Positions 44,366 through 52,523 are shown, counted from the first letter of the stretch. The stretch is DNA of 64,000 nucleotides from Thiohalocapsa sp. ML1 (GCF_001469165.1 NZ_JABX01000013.1:62001-126000), one strand, 5' to 3'. Notes: generated from the sequence alone by a model not told the origin. Made by a program: numbers and translations.

Positions 44366-44841
44366 AGGTATGCCTTCTTCGAAAGGGGAAAATAGCACTG
44401 ATCTGAACAGACTGCTCCATCCCATAGCGTCGCGTGACCTGTTGCGTCGTTCCACGTATCGACTTCGAAAACTAAAATCCCCTTATGAGAGGAAAGCATT
44501 GCAGGAGTGGGGTCGGAAAAGGTGTGATCTGGCCCTCCGAAGGTTTGTTGCAGATAGGAGATCAAAGCCGTAACTCTGAAAAAATACCAATTTCCCTTCG
44601 CGCCAGAAACTGTTTGTCTGCTGGTGTACGGTATCTTGAAGCCGGTTTCATTGAGGACGTAACTCATTCTAATTGCGCAGGCGTTCTCGAAACGCCCTCT
44701 GCCAACCGGGACGACGTTTATGTTGTGGTTCACATTTCCGCCGATTACTGTCCCAACGCCGGAAACTGTTTTCCCTGCGTCCTCATAAACCGCTCTGAAT
44801 GCCGCTAATGCTTCGGCCAACTTTGGACGATCGTCGCTCAT
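44347..44841 (-). CDS. tae4: T6SS peptidoglycan amidase effector Tae4
   Basis: This is a 164-residue NlpC/P60-like amidase delivered by type VI secretion. It cleaves the peptide stems of peptidoglycan in rival cells. The catalytic cysteine is C55 in FENACAIRMSYVLN. The histidine is H136 in DTWNDATGHATLWDGAVCSD, with the acidic D141 nearby. NWYFFRVTALISYLQQTFGG is also typical. No signal peptide is present, as expected for a T6SS cargo. The region is AT-richer than average, with many A/T-ending codons, so it was probably acquired horizontally. No VgrG, Hcp, PAAR or structural T6SS gene lies in the window. Confidence 0.9.
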   Translation of the reverse strand: MSDDRPKLAEALAAFRAVYEDAGKTVSGVGTVIGGNVNHNINVVPVGRGRFENACAIRMSYVLNETGFKIPYTSRQTVSGAKGNWYFFRVTALISYLQQTFGGPDHTFSDPTPAMLSSHKGILVFEVDTWNDATGHATLWDGAVCSDQCYFPLSKKAYLWKLTD

Positions 44842-45114
44842 TCTCTTGCTCCATTAACCGCACTGCCGATCCGTCGAACGACGGCGCCAGTTTACTAAAC
44901 TCGGCAAATAGTACGCCCGGAATCAGCTACTCCCCGATTGCTGCCGCTGAAGCATTGGAGCAAACGGCGATTGTGAGCAACGTCGAAATTAAGTGTATTT
45001 AGTGAACTGTTGCCGTCATTGCAGCCCTTGCTGCCGACCCCGCGGACATCCGTCACTTCCCGAGCAGACCTTAGAGACAGGACACTAGCCGATGTCGAGC
45101 CCCGTGACAACCGC

Positions 45115-45360
45115 CTAGCGGCGGATCGACGCCTTCCGTGCGGGATTCCTGCCGGAGGCCTGTTCGGCTTCGGCCTCGCGATCCAACAATATGGCGCCCT
45201 GCGTGTGTGCAAGCACATGTTCACAGACCACAAGGCGCTGATCCGGCTCTGTCGCCATAACGTGTTGCGGAGCCTGCGCCTTGGCGCGCTGGTTAGCGAT
45301 GTGGCGCCAGGACCCAAAACGGTCTTGCAGATCGATGGCTTCCCTCGGCCACTGCGGTAG
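45115..45360 (-). pseudogene. Unidentified gene remnant
   Basis: The minus-strand frame reads LPQWPREAIDLQDRFGSWRH, then IANQRAKAQAPQHVMATEPD, then GAILLDREAEAEQASGRN, and ends at 45115 without an upstream start. The composition is protein-like but no family is secure; an IS-related origin is possible. The rest of the 44842-45404 interval (AT-rich next to tae4) shows no gene. Confidence 0.25.
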
Positions 45361-45404
45361 CGGGACTGTCTATAGACGGCGGCCCGCGTGCTCGGCGATC
45401 GAGA

Positions 45405-46310
45405 TCAGGACTGGGTCAGCACGAACAGCCCCGCGAGCATGACGGCGCTGCCGGCGAGGCGTGCGATGAGGTGCCCCTCGCCGTAATACCAGTGTCCGAG
45501 CAGCACCGAGAACATGCCGGCGGAACGCTTCACGGCCATCACGTAGGACGCGAGCGCGAGGCTGAGCGCGATCTGGTCCGCGATGCGCATCAGCGCAAAC
45601 AGCACGCCGAGCAGCAGCAGCGGCCGGATCTCGCGGCGCAGGTGCCGCGGGAAGGCCTCGCGATAGAAGCGGTGGTCCTGCACGCTGAACATGACGAACA
45701 GCACCACCGGGTTCACCACCGCCACCACCACGGCGAAGGAGAGCGGATCGCTCATCTGAATGCCGACCCGCCCGAGTGTGGAGGCCGCCGCGAAGCAGAA
45801 CGCCGCCACCAGCGTGAGCACGCTGCCGGGGTCCGTGAACAGCCGCTTGAGCGGCGCGAAGGGGCTCGTCTGCTCGCGCTCCACGCTCAGCACATAGCCG
45901 CCGGCCACGAGTAGCGCCAGCCCGACGAGGCCGAGCCCGCTCGGCAGATCGCCGATGACCGACCATTCGATGACCACGACGAAGGCCGGCGTCAGCGTCA
46001 TCACCGGCCCCACCAGCGACACGTCGCTGCGCCCGATGGCGCTGTTGAGTGCCCAGCCGCCGATGCCGGAGACCAGGCCGCCGAGCAACACCACGGCGAT
46101 ATAGACGGGCTCATGCAGCGGGACGTCGTGATGCCAGATGACGAGCGGCGCCGTTACCACCAGGCTCGCGAGGTTCACGTACAGCGTCAGCGCCCGCGCC
46201 GAGAAGCTGAACGACAGGTGTTTGGTGACCGCGATGCGCGAGGCGTGAAAGAACGCCGACAGCAGCGAGAAGACGATCCAAAAGGGCGCGAGCGCAGAGA
46301 GATCCATCAA
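45405..46310 (-). CDS. EamA/DMT-family transporter
   Basis: This 301-residue inner-membrane protein has ten predicted helices in two EamA repeats (about 1-140 and 150-300). The N-terminal helix is FWIVFSLLSAFFHASRIAVT. Typical DMT features include GRSDVSLVGPVMTLTPAFVV and YVMAVKRSAGMFSVLLGHWY. It likely exports a metabolite. The substrate cannot be inferred. It lies 15 bp downstream of the unknown 467-aa gene, so the two may be co-transcribed with the lipid-transport cluster. Confidence 0.85.
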   Translation of the reverse strand: MMDLSALAPFWIVFSLLSAFFHASRIAVTKHLSFSFSARALTLYVNLASLVVTAPLVIWHHDVPLHEPVYIAVVLLGGLVSGIGGWALNSAIGRSDVSLVGPVMTLTPAFVVVIEWSVIGDLPSGLGLVGLALLVAGGYVLSVEREQTSPFAPLKRLFTDPGSVLTLVAAFCFAAASTLGRVGIQMSDPLSFAVVVAVVNPVVLFVMFSVQDHRFYREAFPRHLRREIRPLLLLGVLFALMRIADQIALSLALASYVMAVKRSAGMFSVLLGHWYYGEGHLIARLAGSAVMLAGLFVLTQS

Positions 46311-46325
46311 GTCGGCCGTCGTCCG

Positions 46326-47729
46326 TCAGACCCAGCCGCGGTCGCAGTCGGCAAAGCGGCGCACCTGCTCGCAGCCGGGGCCGAGCAGCGCCTCGAGTGC
46401 CGCGGCGTTGTGCAGCGCGAAGGCGCGTTGCCAGTCGGTGCGCGCTCGCCAGTCGTCGTGCGAGAAGGCGCCGACGCCGCGGCGGATGCGCACGCTCGGC
46501 ACGCCGTCCAACCAAAGGAGTCCGGCCCCGCCGGTGCCGGAGAAGAGCTTGGGCTGGATGCTCAGAAACACCTCGCGCGCGGCGGCAACGGGCGTGGCGG
46601 CGGTGTTCCGGATGGGCGCGTGCAGGTTCAGGCTGTAGCTCGGTGCGTTCAGCGTCATCAGGTGCTTGCGCGGCTCCGCCGGGCCGGCGCGCAGCCGCGC
46701 GAGCACCGGCGCCGGCAGGTCGCGCAGCGCGGCGGCGAGGCGCCCGAGGGCGTCCTGCACCGGCGCCGGCAGGTCGAGCCCGGCAATGGCGGCCATGGTG
46801 TCGGCCCGCGCGCGCAGCGGCAGGCGCTGCCAGGGCGCAGGCACCGCGGCGCTGCCGGTGAAGACCTCGCGCAGCACGCCGGCGGCGGCGTCCAGGCGCC
46901 GGTGCAGGCGGCGGATCAGATCCTCGAAGGCGGCGTCGCCGAGCACGTGCCAGCCCGGCAGCCGGATCACGGCGCCGGTGGGGCGGGTGCCGGCCGCGAC
47001 CGCCGCATCATCGCAGTCGAGCAGCTCGGCGCCGGCCACGCCGAGGTCGACATCCTTGAGCAGCGCCGCCACCAGCCGGGCGCCGGCGAAGGTCAGCGGG
47101 TCCAGCAACTGCCGGCGGGTGCGGACATCATGGTCCGCCGCCCGCGGGCCGCTGCGTGCCGCGGCGAGCGGGGCGAGCTCCGCCGCGGTCCAGTACAGCA
47201 GGTGCAGGTGAAACTGCTTGGCCGCCTGCACGCTCTCGCGGTCGCGGGTGTTCGGGTCGCAGTTCAGCGCCAGGTGCAGGAGTCCGCCGGCGAGGCCGAA
47301 GCGGGCCATGACCTCCGGGTCCGAGACGAAACGCACGAGCTCCAGGCCCGTGCGCCACAACACGCGGCCCGTCACCGGCGCGACGTCGCAGGGGCCAGGC
47401 TTGTCCCGTGCCGAGGCCTCGCTCAGCATCAGGTCGAGCTTGGCGTGCGGGATGGCCTTGTCCACCAGCGCGAGCCGGTCGCCGTTGCCGCCGGCGCAGT
47501 CGAGCAGCGCGATGGTGCGGCGGTGAAAGCGGGCGAGGGGCGCCGCGGCGTTCATCTCCGCGTGCGTGAGCGCGAAGCCGGGCGGCGGCCCCGGCACCGC
47601 CATCTGCTGCCAGGCTACGGGCATGCGCCAGGCCGCCGTCGGCAGCAGGTCCGCAAACGGGTCCGGTCGGGCAGCGCCGCCGCAACGCTCAACCAACGCT
47701 GGGTCCCCGCGGCCGCACGCTGGCCGCAT
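46326..47729 (-). CDS. Unknown 467-aa protein linked to the Mla-type cluster
   Basis: I do not recognise this protein. It is soluble-looking, with no signal peptide. Notable segments are HRRTIALLDCAGGNGDRLAL, FHLHLLYWTAAELAPLAAAR, VIRLPGWHVLGDAAFEDLIR, and near the end SYSLNLHAPIRNTAATPVAA and EVFLSIQPKLFSGTGGAGLL. The last two, with paired His/Asn-rich strands, hint at an enzyme fold. It follows the lipoprotein gene (ends at 47748) by 18 bp and precedes the DMT gene by 15 bp, so it belongs to the same transcription unit by spacing. Confidence 0.7.
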   Translation of the reverse strand: MRPACGRGDPALVERCGGAARPDPFADLLPTAAWRMPVAWQQMAVPGPPPGFALTHAEMNAAAPLARFHRRTIALLDCAGGNGDRLALVDKAIPHAKLDLMLSEASARDKPGPCDVAPVTGRVLWRTGLELVRFVSDPEVMARFGLAGGLLHLALNCDPNTRDRESVQAAKQFHLHLLYWTAAELAPLAAARSGPRAADHDVRTRRQLLDPLTFAGARLVAALLKDVDLGVAGAELLDCDDAAVAAGTRPTGAVIRLPGWHVLGDAAFEDLIRRLHRRLDAAAGVLREVFTGSAAVPAPWQRLPLRARADTMAAIAGLDLPAPVQDALGRLAAALRDLPAPVLARLRAGPAEPRKHLMTLNAPSYSLNLHAPIRNTAATPVAAAREVFLSIQPKLFSGTGGAGLLWLDGVPSVRIRRGVGAFSHDDWRARTDWQRAFALHNAAALEALLGPGCEQVRRFADCDRGWV

Positions 47730-47747
47730 CGCATGCAGTGTGAGTGG

Positions 47748-48422
47748 TCATCTGAGCTTCCGCCCCAAACCGTGTGCGTCCGCGATCACCTGGCCGATGA
47801 TGCGCCCGCTCAGGTGGTTGAAGGCATCGGCGATGGCCTGCGGGGTCATGCGGCCGTCCGTGCTGACGGCAACGGGCACCGTATCGGTGTAGCTGCGCGC
47901 CACCAGCACCTCGCGCCCTCGGCCGCGCACCAAAGTCAGCCAGAGCTCGGCGAGCACCACGGGCGGGTTGTCGGTCGGGCGGTGCTCGAAGCGCTGCAGC
48001 TCGCCGGTGAGCAGATAGTCCGCGCGGGCCGGGTCGCCCGCGGTGATGACGTGCTCGAACACGCCCGCGGCACGCAGCGCCGTGGCCAAGTCGTTCGCGA
48101 TGGCGCGCGCCGGCACCTCTTCCCACAGGAGCTCTGCATAACGCTGCGCCTCCAGCGGCGCCTCCGCGGTGCGGTAGACAATGCGGCTGCCGGCGACGAA
48201 ACCGCGCGCGGCGATGGGCGTGACGCGCAGCGTGCCCGGAATCGGCTGCGCGCTTGGCGTCGGTGCCACGTCGGCTTGCAGGCTGAAAAAGAGATCCCGG
48301 GTGCGCTCGCCGCCGCCGCAGCCGGCGAGCAGCGCACAGGCGATGAGGGCGGCCAGGGGCCAGGCCGGGCGCAGGCGCTGCGGGCGGCCGCTCATTGCGG
48401 TGGGGGTCAGCGTTCCAGCCAT
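47748..48422 (-). CDS. ABC transport auxiliary lipoprotein (PqiC/ABC_trans_aux family)
   Basis: This is a 224-residue outer-membrane-directed lipoprotein. The lipobox is LLAGC at about residue 35, after the hydrophobic PLAALIACALL. The mature domain has RDLFFSLQADVAPTPSAQPI, then PGTLRVTPIAARGFVAGSRI, then VYRTAEAPLEAQRYAELLWE. This matches the PqiC / ABC-type auxiliary domain that caps MCE channels. The start is either 48422 (overlapping the mlaD stop by 16 bp) or the ATG at 48395. It completes an E-F-D-lipoprotein lipid-trafficking operon. Confidence 0.85.
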   Translation of the reverse strand: MAGTLTPTAMSGRPQRLRPAWPLAALIACALLAGCGGGERTRDLFFSLQADVAPTPSAQPIPGTLRVTPIAARGFVAGSRIVYRTAEAPLEAQRYAELLWEEVPARAIANDLATALRAAGVFEHVITAGDPARADYLLTGELQRFEHRPTDNPPVVLAELWLTLVRGRGREVLVARSYTDTVPVAVSTDGRMTPQAIADAFNHLSGRIIGQVIADAHGLGRKLR

Positions 48423-49492
48423 GGCGAAGGCGCCTTTTGCTTCTGCTCGAACAACAAGGATTTCGGGTCCTCGCGCAGGTCGCCGGTGAGGGCGGCGAGG
48501 TTGCGCGAGGCGGTCTCGATGTTCGCGATGATGGGTGCGAGCGACGCCGAGATCTCCTGCAGCAGGTACTGCACGTCGTTCAGCGTATCGGTGATGGGCG
48601 GCTCGGCCTGGTTGACGACACGCTGCAGATCGGCGCCGAGATCGGTGTAGCGGCGGATCGCGGCGCCCACGTCGTCGCTTCGGGTGTCGAGGCCCGCGGA
48701 GACCTCCGCCAGGTTCGCGGTCAGCGCGTCCACGGAGGCCAGAATGGATTCGATCCGCTCCGGATTCACGCTTTGCTCGATATCGGCGCTGAGCTTGCGC
48801 AGGTTGCCGAACACCTCGGCGACGCCCTCGCCCACCGCCGCCCCGGTACCCGGCGCGCCGTCCTCGCCCTCGCCGAGCGCGCCGATCAGGCCCTGGATGC
48901 GCTCCTGCAACTGCACCAGCGCCGGGCGAATGGTGCCGTCAACGGCCTGCTGGAGCTGCGTCAGCGCCTGTGCCGCCTGGGTCGCCAGGTCCGGCTGGCG
49001 CGGCAGTGTCGCGATGGCCGCGCCGGCGGCGAGCACATCGTCGGCGAGACCGGGCAGGATGCGGATCTGGTTGCCGCCGAGGAAGCCCGCCGGCACCAAC
49101 TGCGCCCGGCTGTCTGTCGGCACCGGCCAGTTGCCCTGCAGGCGCAGGCTCGCGCGAAAGCAGGGCAGCTCGGCGGAGCGCGGCTCATCGGTGTCCGGGC
49201 ACAGCGCCCGGTCCGGATCAGCCGCGAACACCGGCTCCACGCCGCCGACATGGCCGACGACGAAGCCCTCTTGCACCACGTTGATGCCGCGGTCGAGCCC
49301 CGTCGCCTCCGGAAAGTAGGCCCGCAGCGGATAGCCGCCGAACAGTGCCGGCACGTTCAGCAGCACCACGCCGACGACCACCGCCGCCATCGCGAGCACG
49401 AACAGCCCCGCGAGCACCAGATCGCGGCGCTGGCGACGGCCGCGGCGGATGCCGGGGGCGCCGATCTCGGGGGGTTGGTAGAGGCGTTCCAA
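48407..49492 (-). CDS. mlaD: MlaD/MCE-domain lipid transport protein
   Basis: This is a 361-residue periplasmic protein with an N-terminal anchor (residues 24-46, DLVLAGLFVLAMAAVVVGVV). The MCE domain follows (about 50-160, YFPEATGLDRGINVVQEGFV, then PAGFLGGNQIRILPG). The C-terminal 190 residues are a long helical, coiled-coil-like region (LATQAAQALTQLQQAVDGTI; NVQYLLQEISASLAPIIANI). It forms hexamers that bind phospholipids between the membranes. It lies downstream of the ATPase gene but is separated from it by a 113-bp block of heptamer repeats. Confidence 0.9.
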   Translation of the reverse strand: MERLYQPPEIGAPGIRRGRRQRRDLVLAGLFVLAMAAVVVGVVLLNVPALFGGYPLRAYFPEATGLDRGINVVQEGFVVGHVGGVEPVFAADPDRALCPDTDEPRSAELPCFRASLRLQGNWPVPTDSRAQLVPAGFLGGNQIRILPGLADDVLAAGAAIATLPRQPDLATQAAQALTQLQQAVDGTIRPALVQLQERIQGLIGALGEGEDGAPGTGAAVGEGVAEVFGNLRKLSADIEQSVNPERIESILASVDALTANLAEVSAGLDTRSDDVGAAIRRYTDLGADLQRVVNQAEPPITDTLNDVQYLLQEISASLAPIIANIETASRNLAALTGDLREDPKSLLFEQKQKAPSPWLER

Positions 49493-49607
49493 AGTTTGAA
49501 GTTTGAAGTTTGAAGTTTGAAGTTTGAAATGCGGAGTGCGATGTCGGCGCGTTTGGATGTTCCTCGGCCCTCGGCCCTCGGCCCTCGGCCCTCGGCCCTC
49601 GGCCCTT
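49493..49607. repeat. AGTTTGA and GGCCCTC heptanucleotide arrays inside the mla operon
   Basis: Five copies of AGTTTGA (49493-49528) and, 34 bp on, six copies of GGCCCTC/GGCCCTT (49562-49607) lie between mlaD and mlaF. The second array runs into the mlaF stop codon. Two different 7-bp arrays therefore sit inside one apparent operon. Confidence 0.9.
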
Positions 49608-50382
49608 ACCAGCGTCCTTCCAATAGATACCTCAGCTCCAGCCGCTCAGGCACCGCGGCCTCCAGCGCGCCGCGGGTGCCGTCGAACAGGATCCGACCCC
49701 GATCCAGCACCACCACGCGCTCCTCGTCGCGCACGGCCTTGAGGATCGTATTGTCCGTGCCGATGACGGTCAGCCCGCGCTGCTCGATCTGGCTGCGCAG
49801 CACGCCCAGGATCTCGCGCACGGCGGGCAGGTCGAGTCCGTCCGTGAGCCCGTCCCAGATCAGCAGGTCCGGGCGATGGATCAGCGCCCGGGCCAGCTCC
49901 ACACGCCGGCGCTGGCCGACGGACAGCGCCCGCGGGCGGTGGTTCTCCATGCCATCGAGCTGCAACTGCGTGATGACGAGCCGCGCCGCGCGGGCCATGT
50001 CCGCCCGGGACATGCGCGTCGGGCGCAACGGCAGCAGCAGGTTCTCCAGCACCGAGAGCCCGTCCAGCAGCGAGCCCCGCTGCAGCACCGCGCCCACCCG
50101 CGCCCGCAGGGCCTGCGCGCGCCGGCCGCGCAGCTCCGCGAGCGCCTGGCCGAACAGCCGCACCCGCCCCGCGGACGGCAGGTCCAGCCCGAGCACCAGG
50201 CGGACCAGCAGGCTCTTGCCGGCGCCGTTCTGGCCGATGAGGAGCAGGCCCTCGCCCGGGCGCACGGTCAGCGACACGCCGTTCAGCACCGCATGCCCGG
50301 CCACGTGCTGGAAGACGTTGTCGAGCTCCAGGGCCGGCGCTGCGGCGGCCTCCGGCTCGACTTGGCTTGCGGCCTGCTGCAT
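49606..50382 (-). CDS. mlaF: MlaF-like ABC ATPase with degenerate catalytic motifs
   Basis: This ATP-binding subunit of an MCE lipid transporter has 258 aa. Walker A is LLIGQNGAGKSLLVRLVLGL (50-57) and the signature is LSVGQRRRVELARALI (153-157, LSGGQ changed to LSVGQ). The Walker B end is LLIWDGLTDGLD, so the catalytic glutamate is replaced by glycine at 178. The H-loop is TVIGTDNTILKAV, with threonine (209) where the histidine should be. Folding and ATP binding look preserved, but hydrolysis should be impaired. The partners mlaE (upstream, 9 bp away) and mlaD (downstream) are intact. Confidence 0.88.
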   Translation of the reverse strand: MQQAASQVEPEAAAAPALELDNVFQHVAGHAVLNGVSLTVRPGEGLLLIGQNGAGKSLLVRLVLGLDLPSAGRVRLFGQALAELRGRRAQALRARVGAVLQRGSLLDGLSVLENLLLPLRPTRMSRADMARAARLVITQLQLDGMENHRPRALSVGQRRRVELARALIHRPDLLIWDGLTDGLDLPAVREILGVLRSQIEQRGLTVIGTDNTILKAVRDEERVVVLDRGRILFDGTRGALEAAVPERLELRYLLEGRW

Positions 50383-50391
50383 CGCGGCGCG

Positions 50392-51243
50392 TCAGTCCGG
50401 CCACAGCACGAACAGGAGATCGATCAGCAGGATGCTGGTCACCGCGCCGATCATCGTGCGTGTCGCCGCCTCGCCGATGGCGTCCGGATCGCGCCCGGCG
50501 ACGGTGCCGTTCACCGTCGCGATCAGCGCGACCACCACCGCGAACACCAGCGGCTTGGCCACCGCCTCGCGCACCTCGAACGGCCCCAAGGTGTTGCGCA
50601 CCGCATCGATGAGCTGGTAGGGCGGCACCTCCGAGAAGAAAAAGAGCCACAGGAAGGCGCTGCCGACCGTCACCAGGCTGCCCCAGACCAGAAACGCAAA
50701 GGACATCGCCAGCAGTGCGAGCAGTGCCGGGCCCGTGATGAAGCGAAACGGGTTGATGCCGCTGACCAAGAGCCCGTCCATCTCGCCCGTCGCCACCAGC
50801 GTCGCGTGGCGCACCGCCAGCGCGACGCCGCCGCGCCCCGCCACCATCACGCCCACCAAGAGCGGCACCAGCTCCATCACCACCGCATAGGTGATGGTGA
50901 AGAGCAGCGCGCCCGGAAAGTTGAAGTCCTCCAGCACCGAGGCGGCCTGGCGCCCGAGGATGACGCCGAGCGCCGCCGTCACCAGCGTCACCGCCGGCAG
51001 GATCGACAGCCCCGCCTGGCGCAGCGCCGCCGCCAGCGCCGGCAGGTCCAGCCGGTCGCGGCCGAGCAGGATGTCCAGGTACAGCCCCAGGCAGTCGAGC
51101 AGCGCCCGCGCCGCGAGCCCGAGCGCCGCGAGCCGCCCGAGCACGCCGTCGAACGGCGACGCCGGCGCATGGCGCAGGTCGCGGGCGGCTAACGGCATGG
51201 CGTGGGGCTCGGCGCTGGGTCGGAGGCTGGCATTGCCCGGCAA
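50392..51243 (-). CDS. mlaE: MlaE-family ABC permease
   Basis: This is a 283-residue inner-membrane permease of the MlaE/TGD1 type. The N-terminal amphipathic part is followed by five to six helices. Hallmark segments are ALSILPAVTLVTAALG-type, GALLFTITYAVVMELVPLLV, GRGGVALAVRHATLVATGEM and NPFRFITGPALLALLAMSFA. The C-terminal segment includes AGRDPDAIGEAATRTMIGAV. It is the first gene of the cluster. An internal ATG at 51198 is an alternative start that removes 15 leader residues. It acts with MlaF and MlaD in phospholipid trafficking. Confidence 0.9.
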   Translation of the reverse strand: MPGNASLRPSAEPHAMPLAARDLRHAPASPFDGVLGRLAALGLAARALLDCLGLYLDILLGRDRLDLPALAAALRQAGLSILPAVTLVTAALGVILGRQAASVLEDFNFPGALLFTITYAVVMELVPLLVGVMVAGRGGVALAVRHATLVATGEMDGLLVSGINPFRFITGPALLALLAMSFAFLVWGSLVTVGSAFLWLFFFSEVPPYQLIDAVRNTLGPFEVREAVAKPLVFAVVVALIATVNGTVAGRDPDAIGEAATRTMIGAVTSILLIDLLFVLWPD

Positions 51244-51312
51244 TGGTACCGTGAATGCGGGAGCTGCCGGCAGCGCGGGGGTTCACGGGCCGGCGGCTCG
51301 GTCGGCCTGACC

Positions 51313-51489
51313 GGCGATGCCCCGCTGCTGGTCGACACGACCCCCGACGCTGCCATCGTCCTGCAACCGGCAGATGTCTATCCGATCGAAATCTACTCCG
51401 AACAGCGTCTTGCGGAATTCGAGCGTGAGAACGCAGTCCCCGATGAGATTCACGGGCAGGTCCCGTGCGGTGCTCCGGCGGGACGACTG
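51313..51489 (+). pseudogene. Antitoxin remnant (PIN-toxin partner)
   Basis: The plus-strand frame carries DAAIVLQPADVYPIEIYSEQ and RLAEFERENAVPDE. This resembles antitoxins with the VLPAADVYPLEIYxxxRIAEF pattern that precede PIN toxins. The N-terminus has no start codon and no obvious upstream homology, so it is decayed. It is followed directly by a truncated toxin. Confidence 0.45.
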
Positions 51490-51493
51490 ATGG

Positions 51494-51670
51494 GTGCGCC
51501 TGTTTCCGGACGCAAACTTCCTGTTCAGCGCGGCCTACCGGGACGCCAGCCCGGCGCTGCTGCTGTTTGATCTGGCTGCGGCAGGCCGGTGCAGGTTGGT
51601 GACCTCTGCCTTCGCGTGGGACGAAGCTCACCGGAACCTCAGTGCCTTGGGGGACCCTCGGCACCAGAAG
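51494..51670 (+). pseudogene. Truncated PIN-domain toxin
   Basis: A GTG start gives VRLFPDANFLFSAAYRDASP, then ALLLFDLAAAGRCRLVTSAF, then AWDEAHRNL. This is the first third of a PIN toxin with the initial aspartate (PDANFLFSAA). Similarity stops at about 51670, where the 3' end of the brnA-type gene on the other strand begins. Confidence 0.65.
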
Positions 51671-51684
51671 CCACCCCATCGCGG

Positions 51685-51906
51685 TTACTCGACCGCCTCA
51701 ATCAGATCGATGTCCCGCCGCAGCAACTCGTTGACGAGATGGCCGAGTTCGACGCCTTTGACCGTCGCCCGCCCCCGCAGCCAGGTCGCAACTTGTGGGT
51801 CGAGTTCCACCAGGTTTTCGGCCTGCGCGGCGAAACGGTTGGGTTTGGACTTGCTGTAGTCCAGGTCGTATTCGGGAAGCGGGTCGTCAGCCAGTGAATT
51901 GCTCAT
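51685..51906 (-). CDS. BrnA-type antitoxin
   Basis: This 73-residue protein starts MSNSLADDPLPEYDLDYSKS. It has the BrnA-like KPNRFA segment and a ribbon-helix-helix C-terminus (LDPQVATWLRGRATVKGVEL, then GHLVNELLRRDIDLIEAVE). It overlaps the end of the upstream brnT fragment by 20 bp, the normal brnT-brnA order. The last 32 codons are duplicated almost identically at 53794-53891. Confidence 0.72.
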   Translation of the reverse strand: MSNSLADDPLPEYDLDYSKSKPNRFAAQAENLVELDPQVATWLRGRATVKGVELGHLVNELLRRDIDLIEAVE

Positions 51907-52126
51907 GGTCTCGTTGCTCGTTGGCGGTGGCATAGCGCGCGCTGATGATGCGGATGTGATCCGGCGGCGATTCGAGAAATACGACAAGCGCCAACCGTTG
52001 GTTGTTCAGGCGCCCGACAATGATCTCCCGCGCCTCGCCCTCGGAGTGCCACTCGTCCACAAACATGCGGGCCAGTGGGTCGCGAAACACCGCCGCTGCC
52101 TCGCGTGGGTGGTATCGCTTGTCGAG
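51887..52126 (-). pseudogene. 5'-truncated BrnT-type toxin
   Basis: The frame reads RYHPREAAAVFRDPLARMFV, then DEWHSEGEAREIIVGRLNNQ, then RLALVVFLESPPDHIRIISA. This is the C-terminal two-thirds of a BrnT RNase toxin including the IRIISAR motif. The usual N-terminal strand (FEWDxxKxxxNxxKHGVxFEEA) is missing and is replaced by the end of another small gene, so the toxin should be inactive. A GTG at 52090 could start a shorter protein. Confidence 0.7.
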
Positions 52127-52318
52127 TCAGGCTGCCTCGTGGTCCTGTTCCAGGTCCTGTTCCGTCAGACGCTTCGGATCGAGCGGGACGACCGGTCGGC
52201 CTTGCTCGGCCTGCTTGCGCCGTGCGTCCTCGCAAATCGCATGCAGATCGTCCCCAAACCGCTCGGCGTAACGGCGGCGCACGGCGTGCAACTCCTCGAT
52301 GATCGGGCTGGTGTGCAT
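52127..52318 (-). CDS. Small conserved hypothetical protein (antitoxin-like, 63 aa)
   Basis: MHTSPIIEELHAVRRRYAER, then FGDDLHAICEDARRKQAEQ, belongs to a type of small protein found next to PIN-domain genes in cyanobacteria and Chromatiaceae (pattern PIIEELHxxRxxxxxxxxxDLHAI). Its ATG lies one base after the stop of a PIN-protein fragment, a coupled arrangement. The N-terminal 45 residues look complete. The tail QDLEQDHEAA is species-specific. Its function is unknown; partner antitoxin is an inference. Confidence 0.6.
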   Translation of the reverse strand: MHTSPIIEELHAVRRRYAERFGDDLHAICEDARRKQAEQGRPVVPLDPKRLTEQDLEQDHEAA

Positions 52319-52319
52319 T

Positions 52320-52490
52320 TCAAACCTCCAGCAGCTCCAGCGGCGTGCAGATAATCGGTGGCTGATAGCCCAGCGAACGCAGCACGGCCTCGATCTTCGG
52401 ACGCAAGGCTGGGTTGGCGATGTGGGCGCAGTTCCGTGTCAACAGGTAGTCCACGCCGCCGAGGGTCGCGAGGGCGCATACCGTGGTCCA
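52320..52490 (-). pseudogene. C-terminal fragment of a PIN-domain protein
   Basis: The frame reads GGVDYLLTRNCAHIANPALR, then PKIEAVLRSLGYQPPIICTP, then LELLEV and stop. This is the end of the PIN-like family with (W/D)YLLTxNCxHIAN and PxICTPxEL. The first hundred residues are gone, cut at about 52490, near a new intact toxin-antitoxin pair. Confidence 0.65.
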
Positions 52491-52523
52491 TCCCCGGTTT
52501 GCGCTCTGATTACTCTTTGATTA

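Noticed and set aside
45010-45360. A plus-strand hypothetical gene
   Set aside because: No domain, poor start context, and the opposite strand has a slightly more protein-like frame. It was recorded only as a low-confidence remnant on the minus strand.
46113-48650. An 845-residue plus-strand open frame across the DMT, unknown and lipoprotein genes
   Set aside because: It lies opposite three genes with recognisable membrane or lipobox features and is low in hydrophobic structure, so it is a mirror frame of high-GC DNA.
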